Counted from the stretch's first letter, positions 1 to 9,099 are shown. The stretch is DNA of 64,000 bases from Streptomyces sp. NBC_01210 (GCF_036010325.1 NZ_CP108549.1:4092001-4156000), one strand, 5' to 3'. Program-made: numbers and translations. Notes: generated from the letters alone by a model not told the origin.

Positions 1-239
1 ACGCTTGTGCGCCGTTTCGCTCGAGGACGACGAAGACTGGATCGTGACTCACGAATTCACATAATATTCGAGGCCGAGTCCATTGCCGCTGGGCGTATAA
101 GGAGAAGGTCGGCGAAGGTGTCGACTGGGCGACGGACAAGGTGTGACGGTCTTGACCACATGGGCCAGCAACGGACTATCTTGGCGCCTTGAATGACTTC
201 CGAGCACTGGCCGAGGGGTCCACCGCTGGCTAAGCGGGC

Positions 240-445
240 AGGGTTCGGGGTCGGCGTGGGTGACCGCGTTCGCCGCGAGTTCCGCCATGACCTGGGCCGC
301 GGAGTCAGAGAGGTCACTGCCGTACGGGACTCCCCAGCCGTCGAGTTGATAGTCGGCCAGTTGACGGGCGAGGCATGCGCCGCTGCCGCGTGACCGCGAG
401 GTGCTGCGTGAACTCGGCCGCAGGGGTGGCGGTTGCGGCCTTCAT
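240..445 (-). pseudogene. 5' remnant of an ATP-binding (HATPase, anti-sigma-like) protein gene
   Basis: Reading leftwards from an ATG at 443-445, the sequence encodes an N-terminus (MKAATATPAAEFTQ...) very like that of the homologue at 13652-14093. A frameshift near 380-386 then moves the reading into another frame, where ARQLADYQLDGWG, YGSDLSDSAAQV and MAELAANAVTHA can be read; this is the N-box region of RsbW/SpoIIAB-like ATPases. Similarity ends just after the THA at about 250-265 and the C-terminal half is missing. Bases 1-239 hold no gene I can support. Probably non-functional. Confidence 0.7.
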
Positions 446-467
446 GTCTCTGAGCGTCAGACGACAT

Positions 468-1055
468 TCAGTCGGCGTAGTCCTTGAGCTTCTGCGTCTC
501 CAGCGTGATCCCGACCGGGTCCGGGAGCTCGACAACAGCACCGAAGGAGCGAGTGGTGATGCTTCGGTACGAGCCGCCCTCGGGCTCGGCGTGGACGGTG
601 ACCGCGTGGGTCTCACGGTCGACGAGGAGGTAGACCGGGATACCGGCTGCCGCATAGCCGTCGGGCTTCTCGACGCGGTCGCGCATGTCGGTGTCCGGGT
701 CGCGCGAGGTGACCTCGACCGTCATCAGGACGCCGTCGGGCGCCGCCCACTCGCCCTGCAGAACGAAGTGGTCGATAGGCGCGAGAGTGCCGTCCGGACG
801 GGCCCGCCCCCTGCGATACTTCTCGACCTTCAGGCCTTGCTCGGGGTAGAGGCGATGATCGGGCAGGCGCTGCATGCACTGTTCGAGGAGCCACATCACG
901 ATGGCTCCGTGGACGCCGTCCGGCACGGGCTTGACCTGGACCTTTCCCAAGATGAACTCCAGCCGCACCATCTCTGGCGAACGGCGGGCGAGTTCCTCGA
1001 ACTCCTCGACCGACATCTGGGGCCGGGACGGCCGGGGGGTGGTCCTGGGGGTCAT
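468..1055 (-). CDS. Uma2-family (DUF820) restriction-endonuclease-like protein
   Basis: A 195-residue protein of the Uma2 family, which has a PD-(D/E)XK nuclease-like fold and is abundant in Streptomyces with no settled role. Visible family features are MSVEEFEELARRSPE near the N-terminus, a central RARPDGTLAP segment with a conserved Asp, and TVEVTSRDPDTDMRDRVEK, in which the Glu and the Lys of the pattern EV...K fit the catalytic core, followed by YAAAGIPVYLLVDRE. The start at 1055 is chosen because GGAGGGGAGGAGG lies just upstream; a longer frame to 1241 overlaps the upstream gene and has no family similarity. It sits downstream of the HTH gene at 1106-2047 on the same strand, probably co-transcribed. 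Confidence 0.8.
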   Translation of the reverse strand: MTPRTTPRPSRPQMSVEEFEELARRSPEMVRLEFILGKVQVKPVPDGVHGAIVMWLLEQCMQRLPDHRLYPEQGLKVEKYRRGRARPDGTLAPIDHFVLQGEWAAPDGVLMTVEVTSRDPDTDMRDRVEKPDGYAAAGIPVYLLVDRETHAVTVHAEPEGGSYRSITTRSFGAVVELPDPVGITLETQKLKDYAD

Positions 1056-1105
1056 GGCGTCGCCTCCTCCCCTCCATGGTGCCCTGACCGGCGCATCCCG
1101 CACGC

Positions 1106-2047
1106 TCATGCACGACTCCTCGGGGCCAGCCCGGCAGCCATGCGTGCGGCGTCGGCGTGCGCGGCCACGTCCGCCGGGCGCGGGCCGGGGCGGAAAGTGG
1201 CCGGGATGTCGTCCTCGTCCTCGCTGCGGCAGGCCTCGCACATCCCGTTGATGAGCGGCTCGTCCTCCTCGGTCGTGTCGCAGAACATGCAGACCATGAC
1301 GCTGCGCAGCACGGTCTCGGGCTCGCGGGCGGGCTTGGGCGGCATCTTGTCCTCCAGTCGTCGTTTCGCGATCCCCGCCGGGTTGTGGATCGCGTCGGGC
1401 AGTCCGTAAGTGAGGGCATTGATCAGGTGCTTCACGCTCGCGCCGTACTCCAGCCAGGTCGCGGCAAGGGGTTCCAGCCGCTCGCAGTCGGCGGCGGAGA
1501 GGGTCATCCGGGGGTCGGTACGGCCGAGGGCGGCGAGGGTTCGGTAGGCGGTGGTGCGCTGCGGTGCGGGCTCGGCGGCGGCCGGATCGGTAGCGGCCGG
1601 CTCCGTGACAGTCGGCGCATCGTCCGGGGCGTCATCAGGGGCGTCGAGCATCACGCCCCGTACGCTCCGGCAGAACTCCTGCCACCAGGCGGCACTGCGG
1701 GCGGTACGCGACCAGTACGTACGCGTCACCCAGCGCACTCCGTCGTCACGGACCACCTGCTCCTTGATCCGGCGCAGATGGCCCGCGTTCGTGAGTGCCT
1801 TGAGTGCGCTGCGGATCGCCGCCTGACCGTAGTCGGCGATGTGTTTGGCAAGGGTCTTGTGGTCCATCGCCGCGCCCTCGGGGAGGCGGTCGATGAACGC
1901 GGCGACGGCCGCTTCCCGCTTGAGCAGATGTGCGAAGTCGCCTTTGCGACGCGGGGATTGATCGGGCGCGGGACGCTTGCCGTAGCCCGGACTGGCCATG
2001 GGGTGTGCGGGCGTGGGCAGGGCACGGCTAGAGTTGAGAGAAGCCAC
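1106..2047 (-). CDS. Helix-turn-helix protein with C-terminal zinc-ribbon-like motif
   Basis: A 313-residue protein. Residues about 35-110 form a winged-helix-like region (DFAHLLKREAAVAAFIDRLP ... MDHKTLAKHIADYGQAAIRSALKALTNAGHLRR). An acidic, Ala/Pro-rich linker with repeated DAPDDAP follows. The C-terminus has a CMFC ... CEAC pair of Cys-X2-Cys motifs suggesting zinc binding. I recognise the type as common in Streptomyces next to mobile or accessory genes, but know of no assigned function; a DNA-binding regulatory role is inferred. The start is GTG at 2047; an ATG at 1999 is an alternative and neither has a strong ribosome binding site. Confidence 0.65.
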   Translation of the reverse strand: MASLNSSRALPTPAHPMASPGYGKRPAPDQSPRRKGDFAHLLKREAAVAAFIDRLPEGAAMDHKTLAKHIADYGQAAIRSALKALTNAGHLRRIKEQVVRDDGVRWVTRTYWSRTARSAAWWQEFCRSVRGVMLDAPDDAPDDAPTVTEPAATDPAAAEPAPQRTTAYRTLAALGRTDPRMTLSAADCERLEPLAATWLEYGASVKHLINALTYGLPDAIHNPAGIAKRRLEDKMPPKPAREPETVLRSVMVCMFCDTTEEDEPLINGMCEACRSEDEDDIPATFRPGPRPADVAAHADAARMAAGLAPRSRA

Positions 2048-2453
2048 GAGATCGGCGCCTTTTCGATCTTGGAGGTCAGACCCCGGCTGGTGCTGCTAAC
2101 ACCGGTCGGGGTTGTTTATTGCTGCGAACGCTAGAGGCATATGACAGCGCGTGGCAAGTTGAACACCGAAAGTCAACTCTTGTGGACATCGGGGCAGTTG
2201 GGGAGGGTGGGTGGGTTCAATCCACCAACCATTCCTCACAAAGGGGGCTCGGAGCTCGGAGCTCGAAGCCTGCGGCTCGATGGCCTCTGGATAGCAGGAT
2301 GAGTAGCCGCGCGGTTCCTGGCTCAGTCCCAGATGACCTTTAAATTGCTTCCGCCGGAACCCGTCTGGGACAGCGAACCCTTCACGTGCTCGTGGGCTGC
2401 GGCGTCGCGATGGAGGCGGCGGCCACACGGCTCCGCAGGTGCCTGTGCCGGGA
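2048..2453. other. Intergenic region, no gene supported
   Basis: About 400 bases between the HTH gene and the ABC transporter. Open frames here have no signal peptide, no recognisable domain and no good ribosome binding site. The base composition is lower in GC than its surroundings and includes a short reiterated GGAGCTC stretch near 2250-2270. I see no terminator hairpin or RNA gene. Confidence 0.5.
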
Positions 2454-4340
2454 TCACCGATCCTGGGAGAGCTTGTAGAGCTCGGCGAGGAGCCCGCCAA
2501 GATCCATAAGTTCCTGCCACGTGCCCTCTTCGCGCACCCGGCCGCCGTCGAGGACGATGATGCGGTCGGCGATGCGTGCGTTCTCCAGGTTGTGGGTGAC
2601 GAAAACGGCCGCCTTCCCGGCGGCGAGTTCCTTGAAGCGGCTGATGACCAGGTGTTCGGCGCGCGGGTCCATGGCGCTGGTCGGCTCGTCCAGCATCAAC
2701 ACGACAGCATCTCGGTAGAAGGCGCGGGCGACCGCGATGCGCTGCCACTGCCCGCCCGACAGGTCGGTGCCGCCCCAGTTGGAGCTCGCGACCAGGGTGT
2801 CCAGCCCATATGGGACCTTGGCGATGATGCTGTTCGCGCCGGCCGCCCGAGCGGCCTCCAGGAGCAGGGCGTCGTCCTCGGTGCGTGGCTGGCCGAGGTG
2901 GATGTTGGCCCGCAGGTCCATGGGCCAGCGGGTGTAGTCCTGCGGCACGAGGCCGACCCGCGGCCAGACACTGTGCGGGTCGGCCTCGGCCAGGTCCACC
3001 CCGTCCCAGGTGACGGTGCCGCTGTTGGCCACCCGGAGCCCCGTGAGCAGGGTCGACAGGGTGGTTTTGCCGGAGCCGTTCTCGCCGACCAGCGCGATCA
3101 GTTCGCCCCGGCGGAGGGTGAGGCTGACGCTGTCGACGGCCTGGGTATCGGCGCCGGGGTAGGCGTAGGAGACGTTCTCCGCGCGGATCACGGCGGGGGC
3201 ACTTGCCGGGACCTTCGTGGTCCCACGCTCGGCACGCAGGGCGTTCGCCCGGCGCAGGAACGACTGCCAGTCCTCCAGGTACAGCGACGTACGGAACAGC
3301 CTTGCTGCAGACATCACCAGCGAGGTCAGGGCGCCGGTCGAAGTGCGTACGGCCACCACGGCCGTGGCGGCGACAGCCAGGTCCGTCCGGCCGGTGGCCG
3401 CCAGCCAGCCCAGTGCGATCCAGGTGAAAGCGAGCATCAATCCGCTGATGCTCGCGCCGAGCAGGGTGACGCGCAGGACACGCGGGGCTGCACGGCGGTG
3501 AGTGGCCTTGATCCGGTCGGTGATCTGCCGGTACCAGTTGGAGAGGAAGGCGGCCATGGTGGTGGCTCGGACCTCGGCGGCGGTGCGTTGGTTGGTGGAG
3601 TAGTACCGCACCAGGTAGCGCAGGTGGTTGTCCGAGATGTTCTGGTAGTCGGCGTGGTGCTGAATGCGTGCGGTAGTGATGGCGGCCGCGCCCTTGGGCA
3701 CCACCGCCAGCACGAGCAATGGCAGCAGCAGCGGATGAAGCACCGTCAGTACCCCGGCCGCAGCGACGAGCTGGGCGAGGGCGGAGACGAGGGCCTGGGC
3801 GTCGCCAATGAGGTTTTCGGTCGCCTCGGCGCCCTTACCGGCGGCCTGGAGACGGTCGGTGAAGCCGGGCCGGTCGTACGCCTCCAGCTCCACCTCCGGG
3901 GTGGCCGCCAGGATCTGGAGGTCGGCCTCGGTGGCGACCTCGGGCGAGAGGCGGGCGGAGGCGTAGACGGCGAGAGCGTCGGCCCCGGCCCGCACCCCGG
4001 TGGCGACCGCGACCACGATCAGCGCGCCGGTGGCAGCGCTCACCCGGTCGGCGACCGCGCCGGCGGCGAAGAGATGGTTCATCGCGCCGGGCAGGGCCGC
4101 GAGCGCGACAGCGGAAGAGACCGCAACGACCAGCTGGCAGACGGCAAGCCAGAGCATCGCGGACCGGTCGGCGGCCCAGCCGAGCCGTACGGCGGCGGCG
4201 AGGGTGAGTGGGAGGCGAGCGGCCATGTGCCACCAGGAGGCGTTCGCAATGTCCTCGAAGCGTGGGTCGCCCTGGTAGCCGACCTGCTGCGGGGAGCCGG
4301 AGGGTTTCGGGGCGGGTGAGGACTGCGTCACCCGCCTCAT
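2454..4340 (-). CDS. ABC transporter, fused permease and ATPase
   Basis: A 628-residue half-transporter of the type I exporter class. Residues about 55-340 are the membrane domain with hydrophobic segments near 63-85, 105-120, 180-215 and 290-335. The nucleotide-binding domain follows: Walker A GENGSGKT (419-426), Q-loop in VPQDYT (465-470), signature LSGGQ (527-531), Walker B VVLMLDEP (546-553) and switch His583. It lies 66 bases after the asparagine-synthetase-like gene on the same strand, so export of that enzyme's product, perhaps a modified peptide, is the natural inference. The N-terminal 50 residues are polar and unusual. The start at 4340 has only a weak ribosome binding site; GTG at 4331 is possible. 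Confidence 0.85.
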   Translation of the reverse strand: MRRVTQSSPAPKPSGSPQQVGYQGDPRFEDIANASWWHMAARLPLTLAAAVRLGWAADRSAMLWLAVCQLVVAVSSAVALAALPGAMNHLFAAGAVADRVSAATGALIVVAVATGVRAGADALAVYASARLSPEVATEADLQILAATPEVELEAYDRPGFTDRLQAAGKGAEATENLIGDAQALVSALAQLVAAAGVLTVLHPLLLPLLVLAVVPKGAAAITTARIQHHADYQNISDNHLRYLVRYYSTNQRTAAEVRATTMAAFLSNWYRQITDRIKATHRRAAPRVLRVTLLGASISGLMLAFTWIALGWLAATGRTDLAVAATAVVAVRTSTGALTSLVMSAARLFRTSLYLEDWQSFLRRANALRAERGTTKVPASAPAVIRAENVSYAYPGADTQAVDSVSLTLRRGELIALVGENGSGKTTLSTLLTGLRVANSGTVTWDGVDLAEADPHSVWPRVGLVPQDYTRWPMDLRANIHLGQPRTEDDALLLEAARAAGANSIIAKVPYGLDTLVASSNWGGTDLSGGQWQRIAVARAFYRDAVVLMLDEPTSAMDPRAEHLVISRFKELAAGKAAVFVTHNLENARIADRIIVLDGGRVREEGTWQELMDLGGLLAELYKLSQDR

Positions 4341-4406
4341 CTTGGTGCGTTCTTCAGGGCAGGAGGGCCGATTGAGCCGAAGTCGCCCGCGTGGTGGACA
4401 GGATGT

Positions 4407-5984
4407 CTACAGGGCCCGAAGGGCCAGTTCGATGGCGGTGATCAGGAACAGCCCCGTGCGATAAGGCGCCGTCTCGTCCGGGCTCAGTGCGGCCCGCTCG
4501 ACCGTCTCGGCGAGCAAACCGGCGTCGAGATAGCCCTGGTCGATGAGGTGCAGGTCCTTCCCCCAGCCTCTTAACAACCCGGTGCCGTACTCGTGCACGG
4601 CGCGATTCATCAAGTGGCCGAAGTTCTCCCGCAGTACGGGGTTTACCACCTCGTCGGGCAGGCCCCGGACCGCCAGGCGCTGGTGCAGGAGGCGCTTGTC
4701 CTTCTTCCACTCAAGCGGCAGGCGCTGGCCGAAGCGGACCATCTCAGCATCGGTGAACGGGGCGACGGTCCACAAGCCACGGCGCGCGAGCAGCGGGGTC
4801 GCGACCTCCAGAGCAACCAGGGCCGTCTCCGGCGCCACGGTGGGCGGAGCGATGCCGGTGTTGACCTCACCGAGCAGCTCGCGGACGCGCTCGCCGCACC
4901 AGGCGGGAGCGGACGGCGCAGGGATAGCCCTTCCCTCGGGCCGCCTGACGCGGGCGACTTCGTCGCCGCCGAACCCGGACACCACCGTGGCGATGTCGCG
5001 CGCTCGCAGGGCCTGGGCGAGCGCATCGGCTGCCTCCAAATGCGGCTCGTCCAGCGGGCTGACCGCCTCGGCCCTTGACCGGCGCAGGCCGCCCGCGGAC
5101 AGCGGCGGATACGCCGAGGCGCCCACCGTCGCGTCGACGGCGAAGCCGAAGTAGTCGATCACCGTGCGGCGCCGTGCCGTCTGCTGCCCTCCGGCCTCGC
5201 CGCCGATCAGCATCGCGCACGGTGTGATCGCCCCGGGGTGGGCCAGGGCGAGCGAGATGGCAAGGTTGGTGGAGTCCATGCCGCCCGAGAGCTGGGCCGC
5301 TGTCCGGCCGGGAGCGAGGGGGCGGCGCGCGAGGACGTGGTCGACCAGCGCCTCGAAGGCGTCCACCAGGGCCTCTCCGTCGGTATGCTCGGCAAGTTCG
5401 GAGGGCAGGGCGTGCTCGGCGGCGGCCGGGTAGACCATGCGCAGGCCCTCGGCATCCGCGTACGCGATGGAGTGCTCGGAGAGCCGCTTCACGGTGGTGA
5501 ACAGCGTGTCGTGCCCGTAGCGGGGCCGGCCGATCAGTAGCCGCATCACCTCCTTCTCGTCCAGGACGGCGGGGGTGAGCCGCTCACGCAGGTCCATCAG
5601 CTGCCACGAGCCGGTCAGTTTCCCCCTCGTGTGCGTGAGGTAGAGAGGACACACCCCGCCCAGTCCCGTTTCCAGCCGCACTCCCGCCGGGCCTGCCTCG
5701 ATCCAGATCCCCTGCAGCGGCCAGGTACGGCATTCCTGAACGGCACGCTCGTACACGGTCTCGTCCACCCGGGCCGGACCGGTCGACCGCAGCAGCGACG
5801 CCCGCCCCGCAGCCCGCTCACGCACCACCGTCAGTGTTCTGACGCCGTCGGTGACCGCCCGCGCCTCCAGCGCCAGATGGGACAGCGGGCGGATACGATC
5901 CTCACCCCGAATCCAGCCCGTCTCCTCGCCGCGCCACTGCCACGGCCCCGAGGCGGTGCGCAGGTTGACCGAGCACATCAGCAT
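4407..5984 (-). CDS. Asparagine-synthetase-related / lasso-cyclase-like ATP-dependent amide synthetase
   Basis: A 525-residue two-domain protein. The N-terminal 200 residues correspond to the degenerate glutaminase-like domain of the family, and the synthetase domain carries the PP-loop LSGGMDS (233-238) that binds ATP for adenylation of a carboxylate. Enzymes of this shape include lasso-peptide macrolactam cyclases, beta-lactam synthetases and asparagine synthetase B. With an adjacent ABC exporter and a short peptide frame 85 bases upstream (6070-6207), a RiPP-type role is suggested, but no lasso B1/B2 (RRE and leader protease) gene is visible. The start at 5984 has GAGGAG six bases upstream. 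A downstream Met at 5978 would place Cys second, as in class II amidotransferases, but spacing favours 5984. Confidence 0.75.
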   Translation of the reverse strand: MLMCSVNLRTASGPWQWRGEETGWIRGEDRIRPLSHLALEARAVTDGVRTLTVVRERAAGRASLLRSTGPARVDETVYERAVQECRTWPLQGIWIEAGPAGVRLETGLGGVCPLYLTHTRGKLTGSWQLMDLRERLTPAVLDEKEVMRLLIGRPRYGHDTLFTTVKRLSEHSIAYADAEGLRMVYPAAAEHALPSELAEHTDGEALVDAFEALVDHVLARRPLAPGRTAAQLSGGMDSTNLAISLALAHPGAITPCAMLIGGEAGGQQTARRRTVIDYFGFAVDATVGASAYPPLSAGGLRRSRAEAVSPLDEPHLEAADALAQALRARDIATVVSGFGGDEVARVRRPEGRAIPAPSAPAWCGERVRELLGEVNTGIAPPTVAPETALVALEVATPLLARRGLWTVAPFTDAEMVRFGQRLPLEWKKDKRLLHQRLAVRGLPDEVVNPVLRENFGHLMNRAVHEYGTGLLRGWGKDLHLIDQGYLDAGLLAETVERAALSPDETAPYRTGLFLITAIELALRAL

Positions 5985-6069
5985 GTCTGGCTCCTCGTGA
6001 AGTTGGGCGACAAGACGACGGAGCCCGCGCGGGTCTCGGCCATGCGCGGGCTCCGGTGGCGCTGTGCGA

Positions 6070-6207
6070 TCAGCCGTCAGTCCTCGAACCGGCCCTGGTC
6101 CGAGGGGTGTCCGCGGCCTTCTCCTCGAAGCGGCCCTCATCGCCCGGCACGGCGGTGATCTCCGGGCCGGCGAACACGGACTCCCACGGACGCGCCTGGT
6201 CCTTCAT
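6070..6207 (-). CDS. Candidate 45-residue precursor peptide
   Basis: A short frame directly upstream of and co-directional with the cyclase-like gene. ATG at 6205-6207 is preceded by GGAACGGGA, a possible ribosome binding site. The peptide contains FAGPEITAVPG, loosely like the YxxPxL...G leader motif recognised in lasso-peptide precursors, followed by GDEGRFEEK, where a Gly could be joined to Glu7 or Glu8. Against this, the usual Thr at leader position -2 is absent and the putative core is unusually charged. A longer GTG start at 6252 is possible. It could be a chance frame; the inference rests on position, size and the partial motif. Confidence 0.35.
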   Translation of the reverse strand: MKDQARPWESVFAGPEITAVPGDEGRFEEKAADTPRTRAGSRTDG

Positions 6208-6316
6208 AGCGATCCCGTTCCACTTGACCGAACCCGGCGGACGGAACGTCACCGGGCTTCATCAATCAGTGAACTGGGCAAGGGAGTTGAGCGGTACCGT
6301 GCGGAGCACGCGGAGC

Positions 6317-6333
6317 CGTATATCGGGTATACG
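6317..6333. promoter_or_regulatory. Palindrome CGTATA-N5-TATACG in a divergent promoter region
   Basis: A perfect 6-bp inverted repeat with a 5-base spacer (TCGGG), 13 bases before the start codon of the TPR regulator and inside the 93-base interval that separates it from the divergent peptide/cyclase/exporter genes. It is AT-rich against a GC-rich background. An operator, or a promoter -10 element with dyad symmetry, is inferred. Confidence 0.45.
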
Positions 6334-6345
6334 AGGGGCAGCCCC

Positions 6346-7722
6346 ATGACCCAGCGCACTGCGAACGACCAGCTCAAGGCTCTGATCGAGGAATCCGGGC
6401 TGAGTTACGACGGCACCGCCCGCGCCGTGAAGGCCGTCGCGCTAGAGAGCGGCCAGAGGCTGGGGACCAATAAGTCGGCCGTCCACCACTGGACCCTCGG
6501 CGCGGTTCCGGACGGGCAAACCCCCGGATACCTGGCCGAGGCGCTCTCCCGCCGCCTGGGACGGCGGATCACCCACGAAGACCTCGGACTCGGCTCCCCA
6601 GTCGGCGGCGAAGATGACAGCATCGGTCTGACACTGGACTTCGATTCCATCCAGACGCTGACAGCCATCGGGAGCGCTGACGTGAACCGACGCCGTTTCC
6701 TCGCCACCTCCGCCTACTCCATGGCTGCTGCCGTTCTCCCGCTGGAAGCTGTCCAGGAAGCCGCCGCCCGCACCCGCACGGTCAGCGGCGGCGCCCTCGC
6801 CGGGCACGCCGACGTCGCCGCCGTCCGAGACATGGTCCGTCTCTTCATGGACATGGACGAGCGCCACGGCGGCCAGCACGGTCGCGCCGCGTTCGTGCAG
6901 TACCTGATCACCGACGTCCGTGACCTGTGCCGGGCTCGCTTCGGCAGCGAAGAGGCCCGCGCCGAGGCGTTGTCCGTCGCCTCGGCCGCAGCCCACCTCT
7001 GCGGCTGGAAGGCGTACGACAGCGGGGAGCAGGGCCTCGCGCAGCGGTACTACATGCAGTCGCTGGGGCTTGCCCGGGATTCCGGAATCCCAGGTCAAGA
7101 CGGGTTCGTGATGCGGACCATGTCTCAGCAGGGCATGAAACTGCACCGCCCCGAGCACTGCCTGGCGCTGGCCGAGACCGGCTGGGGCCGGGCCAAGGGC
7201 CGGGTCGACTCGCAGGTCGAGGCACTGTTCGCCGTCACCCACGCGCACGCGCTCGCCAAGGCCGGCCAGCGCCAGGCGGCCATCGGCGACGTCGACCGCG
7301 CCCACGCCGCGCTCGCGGCGGGCGCCGACGACGAGGTGCCGTTCTGGGCGCTGGTGTGGGGGCCACCGGCGGCCACCGTCTACTCCCGTACGGCGAAGGT
7401 CTTCGAGACGCTCGGCGACCGACACAACGCCGCCCGCCAGTACGCCACCGCGGCCGCCAGCCGACCGGGGACGACGTACGCGCGAATCATCGCCCTCGAC
7501 CTGGTCGCTCAGGCCGAGCAGCAGGCCAAGCAGGGCGGCATCGAGCAGGCGTGCGCCACCTGGAGCAGGGCGATCGACACCATGGCCGGGGTGAGGTCCA
7601 CCCGCACTCTCAAGGCCGTCCGCTCGCTGCGGGGAGACCTGCGTCCGTACCGTGCCCGCGGGGTCAGGTGTGCTGTCGAACTGGACGAGCGCGCCCGCGT
7701 CTTCCTGGTTCATCACCGCTAA
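6346..7722 (+). CDS. TPR-type transcriptional regulator with N-terminal XRE-like domain
   Basis: A 458-residue protein. Residues 1-80 (LKALIEESGLSYDGTARAVKAVA ... LGTNKSAVHHWTLGAVP) look like the atypical HTH of Streptomyces TPR regulators related to NsdA. A DVNRRRFLATSAYSMAAAVLPLEA segment at about 112-134 resembles a twin-arginine signal, but an internal one, as is common in this family. The remainder is helical and consistent with tetratricopeptide repeats. GAGGGG seven bases upstream supports the start at 6346; longer in-frame sequence has no family features. It is divergent from the cyclase/exporter genes and is the obvious candidate for their regulator. Confidence 0.7.
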   Translation: MTQRTANDQLKALIEESGLSYDGTARAVKAVALESGQRLGTNKSAVHHWTLGAVPDGQTPGYLAEALSRRLGRRITHEDLGLGSPVGGEDDSIGLTLDFDSIQTLTAIGSADVNRRRFLATSAYSMAAAVLPLEAVQEAAARTRTVSGGALAGHADVAAVRDMVRLFMDMDERHGGQHGRAAFVQYLITDVRDLCRARFGSEEARAEALSVASAAAHLCGWKAYDSGEQGLAQRYYMQSLGLARDSGIPGQDGFVMRTMSQQGMKLHRPEHCLALAETGWGRAKGRVDSQVEALFAVTHAHALAKAGQRQAAIGDVDRAHAALAAGADDEVPFWALVWGPPAATVYSRTAKVFETLGDRHNAARQYATAAASRPGTTYARIIALDLVAQAEQQAKQGGIEQACATWSRAIDTMAGVRSTRTLKAVRSLRGDLRPYRARGVRCAVELDERARVFLVHHR

Positions 7723-7937
7723 CGACCGTACGCCGGCTGGCATCGACGCGCGTGCAGCAACCGGCAGACTCCGGGCCCTTGACCGGACATCTGGGTGACT
7801 CACGGGCGTGCTGCTCCGCGCCCAGAGCGCGCGCCTCCGCGTACGCACCTGCGGACGGATATCGCCCCATCCGGACATGTCGATTAGTTCGATGGAGCGT
7901 CAGCATGTGGGCGGCCGCTCGGGCGCATTGAGTCGGC

Positions 7938-8102
7938 TCACGACGGGGCCAGTTCGGCCCAGACCGTCTTGCCGATGACGCGGTCGGCCACGCCCCAGAT
8001 CGTGGCGAGCGCATCAACCAGCAAGAGGCACGGCCCGTCTCCGAGCCGTGGGGTCGGCGACCTCGGGGCCGGTTCGCGGCTGGCGCGGGCGGCGCCGTTA
8101 CG
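7938..8102 (-). pseudogene. 3' remnant of an ATP-binding (HATPase) protein gene
   Basis: The C-terminal half of the same protein family as at 240-445 and 13652-14093: REPAPRSPTPRLGDGP, LLLVDALATIWGVADR and VIGKTVWAEL correspond closely to the end of the 13652 homologue. The upstream part is missing, its place being taken by the regulator gene that ends at 8098. There is no start or ribosome binding site of its own. The 215 bases between this and the TPR regulator (7723-7937) hold nothing else I can support. Confidence 0.7.
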
Positions 8103-9099
8103 TCTCGCTCGGCACCGATGGCTCGACCCAGCCGTGTCGGATGGCGTGACCGCCAAGCTGCATCCGGGTCCGAACTCCGGCTATGTCCATGAGGTGGCGC
8201 AGGCGTCGGTGCAGCGTGCGCGGTGACAGGCCCAGCTGTGTCGCGGCCGTCTGGTCGGTCAGGCCGGCCATCAGTAGCGCGAGGATTCTCCGGTCGAGGT
8301 CGGTGGGGCCTTCCGCGCCGAGCCCGACGGTGGTTTCGGCTTCTCCACGGGCGCCCGACAGCTCGAGCGGGTGGGCGGTGCGCCATACCGTCTCGAACAG
8401 CGCGTCCAACAGGCCGCTGCGGTGCAGCAGCACGGCGCCGGGCTCTCCGGCTGGTGTGACCGTGAGCGGGACAAGGCCGAGATCGGCATCGGCCAGCACG
8501 AGTTTCATCGGCAGCTGGTCGGCGACACGCAGTTGCACGCCGTTGCGCAGCGAATCGATCGCATCGGTGATGATGCCCGGCTCTGCCAGCACGGCCCGGT
8601 CCAGTACCGCCCGGAAGTGCACGCCGCGGCCGATGGCCACGGGTTCGGCCGTGTTCTCGTCGGGCGGCACGGCGACGAACGGTGCGGTGATGAAGGTGCG
8701 GACCTGCGTGCGGGCTGCCTGCTGCACCTGTAGGAAGCGATGGCGGATGGCGTCGACGCCCGTGACAACCTCGATCAGATCGCTGATGCTGCTCCCGGTC
8801 ATCGCCGCCCGGTGTTCCTCGGCGAAGGTCACCAGTGCCTGCTCAGCCATGCGCAGCCCGTCTCGGCGCTGGCTGATGAGAGCGCCGAGCGCCATGGCCG
8901 GCGGCGCGGCGGTGAACTGCTCATCCGCCGACCTGATCACCAGTCCCCACCCGACCAGGCGGGACAGGGCCTTGTCGACGTGGACCTGCGGCAGGGCGAG
9001 CAGATCCGACAGCAGCAGCGTCGCAGTGGAGTTCGACCGTCCGAGCAGCGCCCGGTAGACGCGCTCGTCATCGGGTTCGAGGCCCAGAACATCCAGCAT
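8098..9099 (-). CDS. TrmB-like / LuxR-type helix-turn-helix regulator
   Basis: A 333-residue regulator. The first 60 residues (LGLEPDDERVYRALLGRSNSTATLLL ... VDKALSRLVGWGLVIRS) are a TrmB-like winged helix. The middle has a PLD-like/effector region (VVTGVDAIRHRFLQVQ). The last 65 residues are a LuxR-class HTH (LDRRILALLMAGLTDQTAATQLGLSPRTLHRRLRHLM). This architecture is common in actinobacteria, usually next to secreted hydrolases or secondary-metabolite genes. It precedes no clear operon; its neighbour on the right, a secreted subtilase, is on the same strand upstream. Confidence 0.8.
   Translation of the reverse strand: MLDVLGLEPDDERVYRALLGRSNSTATLLLSDLLALPQVHVDKALSRLVGWGLVIRSADEQFTAAPPAMALGALISQRRDGLRMAEQALVTFAEEHRAAMTGSSISDLIEVVTGVDAIRHRFLQVQQAARTQVRTFITAPFVAVPPDENTAEPVAIGRGVHFRAVLDRAVLAEPGIITDAIDSLRNGVQLRVADQLPMKLVLADADLGLVPLTVTPAGEPGAVLLHRSGLLDALFETVWRTAHPLELSGARGEAETTVGLGAEGPTDLDRRILALLMAGLTDQTAATQLGLSPRTLHRRLRHLMDIAGVRTRMQLGGHAIRHGWVEPSVPSET

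Noticed and set aside
2439..4319. A long plus-strand frame opposite the ABC transporter
   Set aside because: It is the antisense of a gene with clear Walker and signature motifs; no domain of its own.
265..8090. Simple insertion of the accessory block into one ATP-binding gene
   Set aside because: The 5' fragment lies at lower coordinates and the 3' fragment at higher coordinates of leftward genes, the wrong order for a gene split by a simple insertion.
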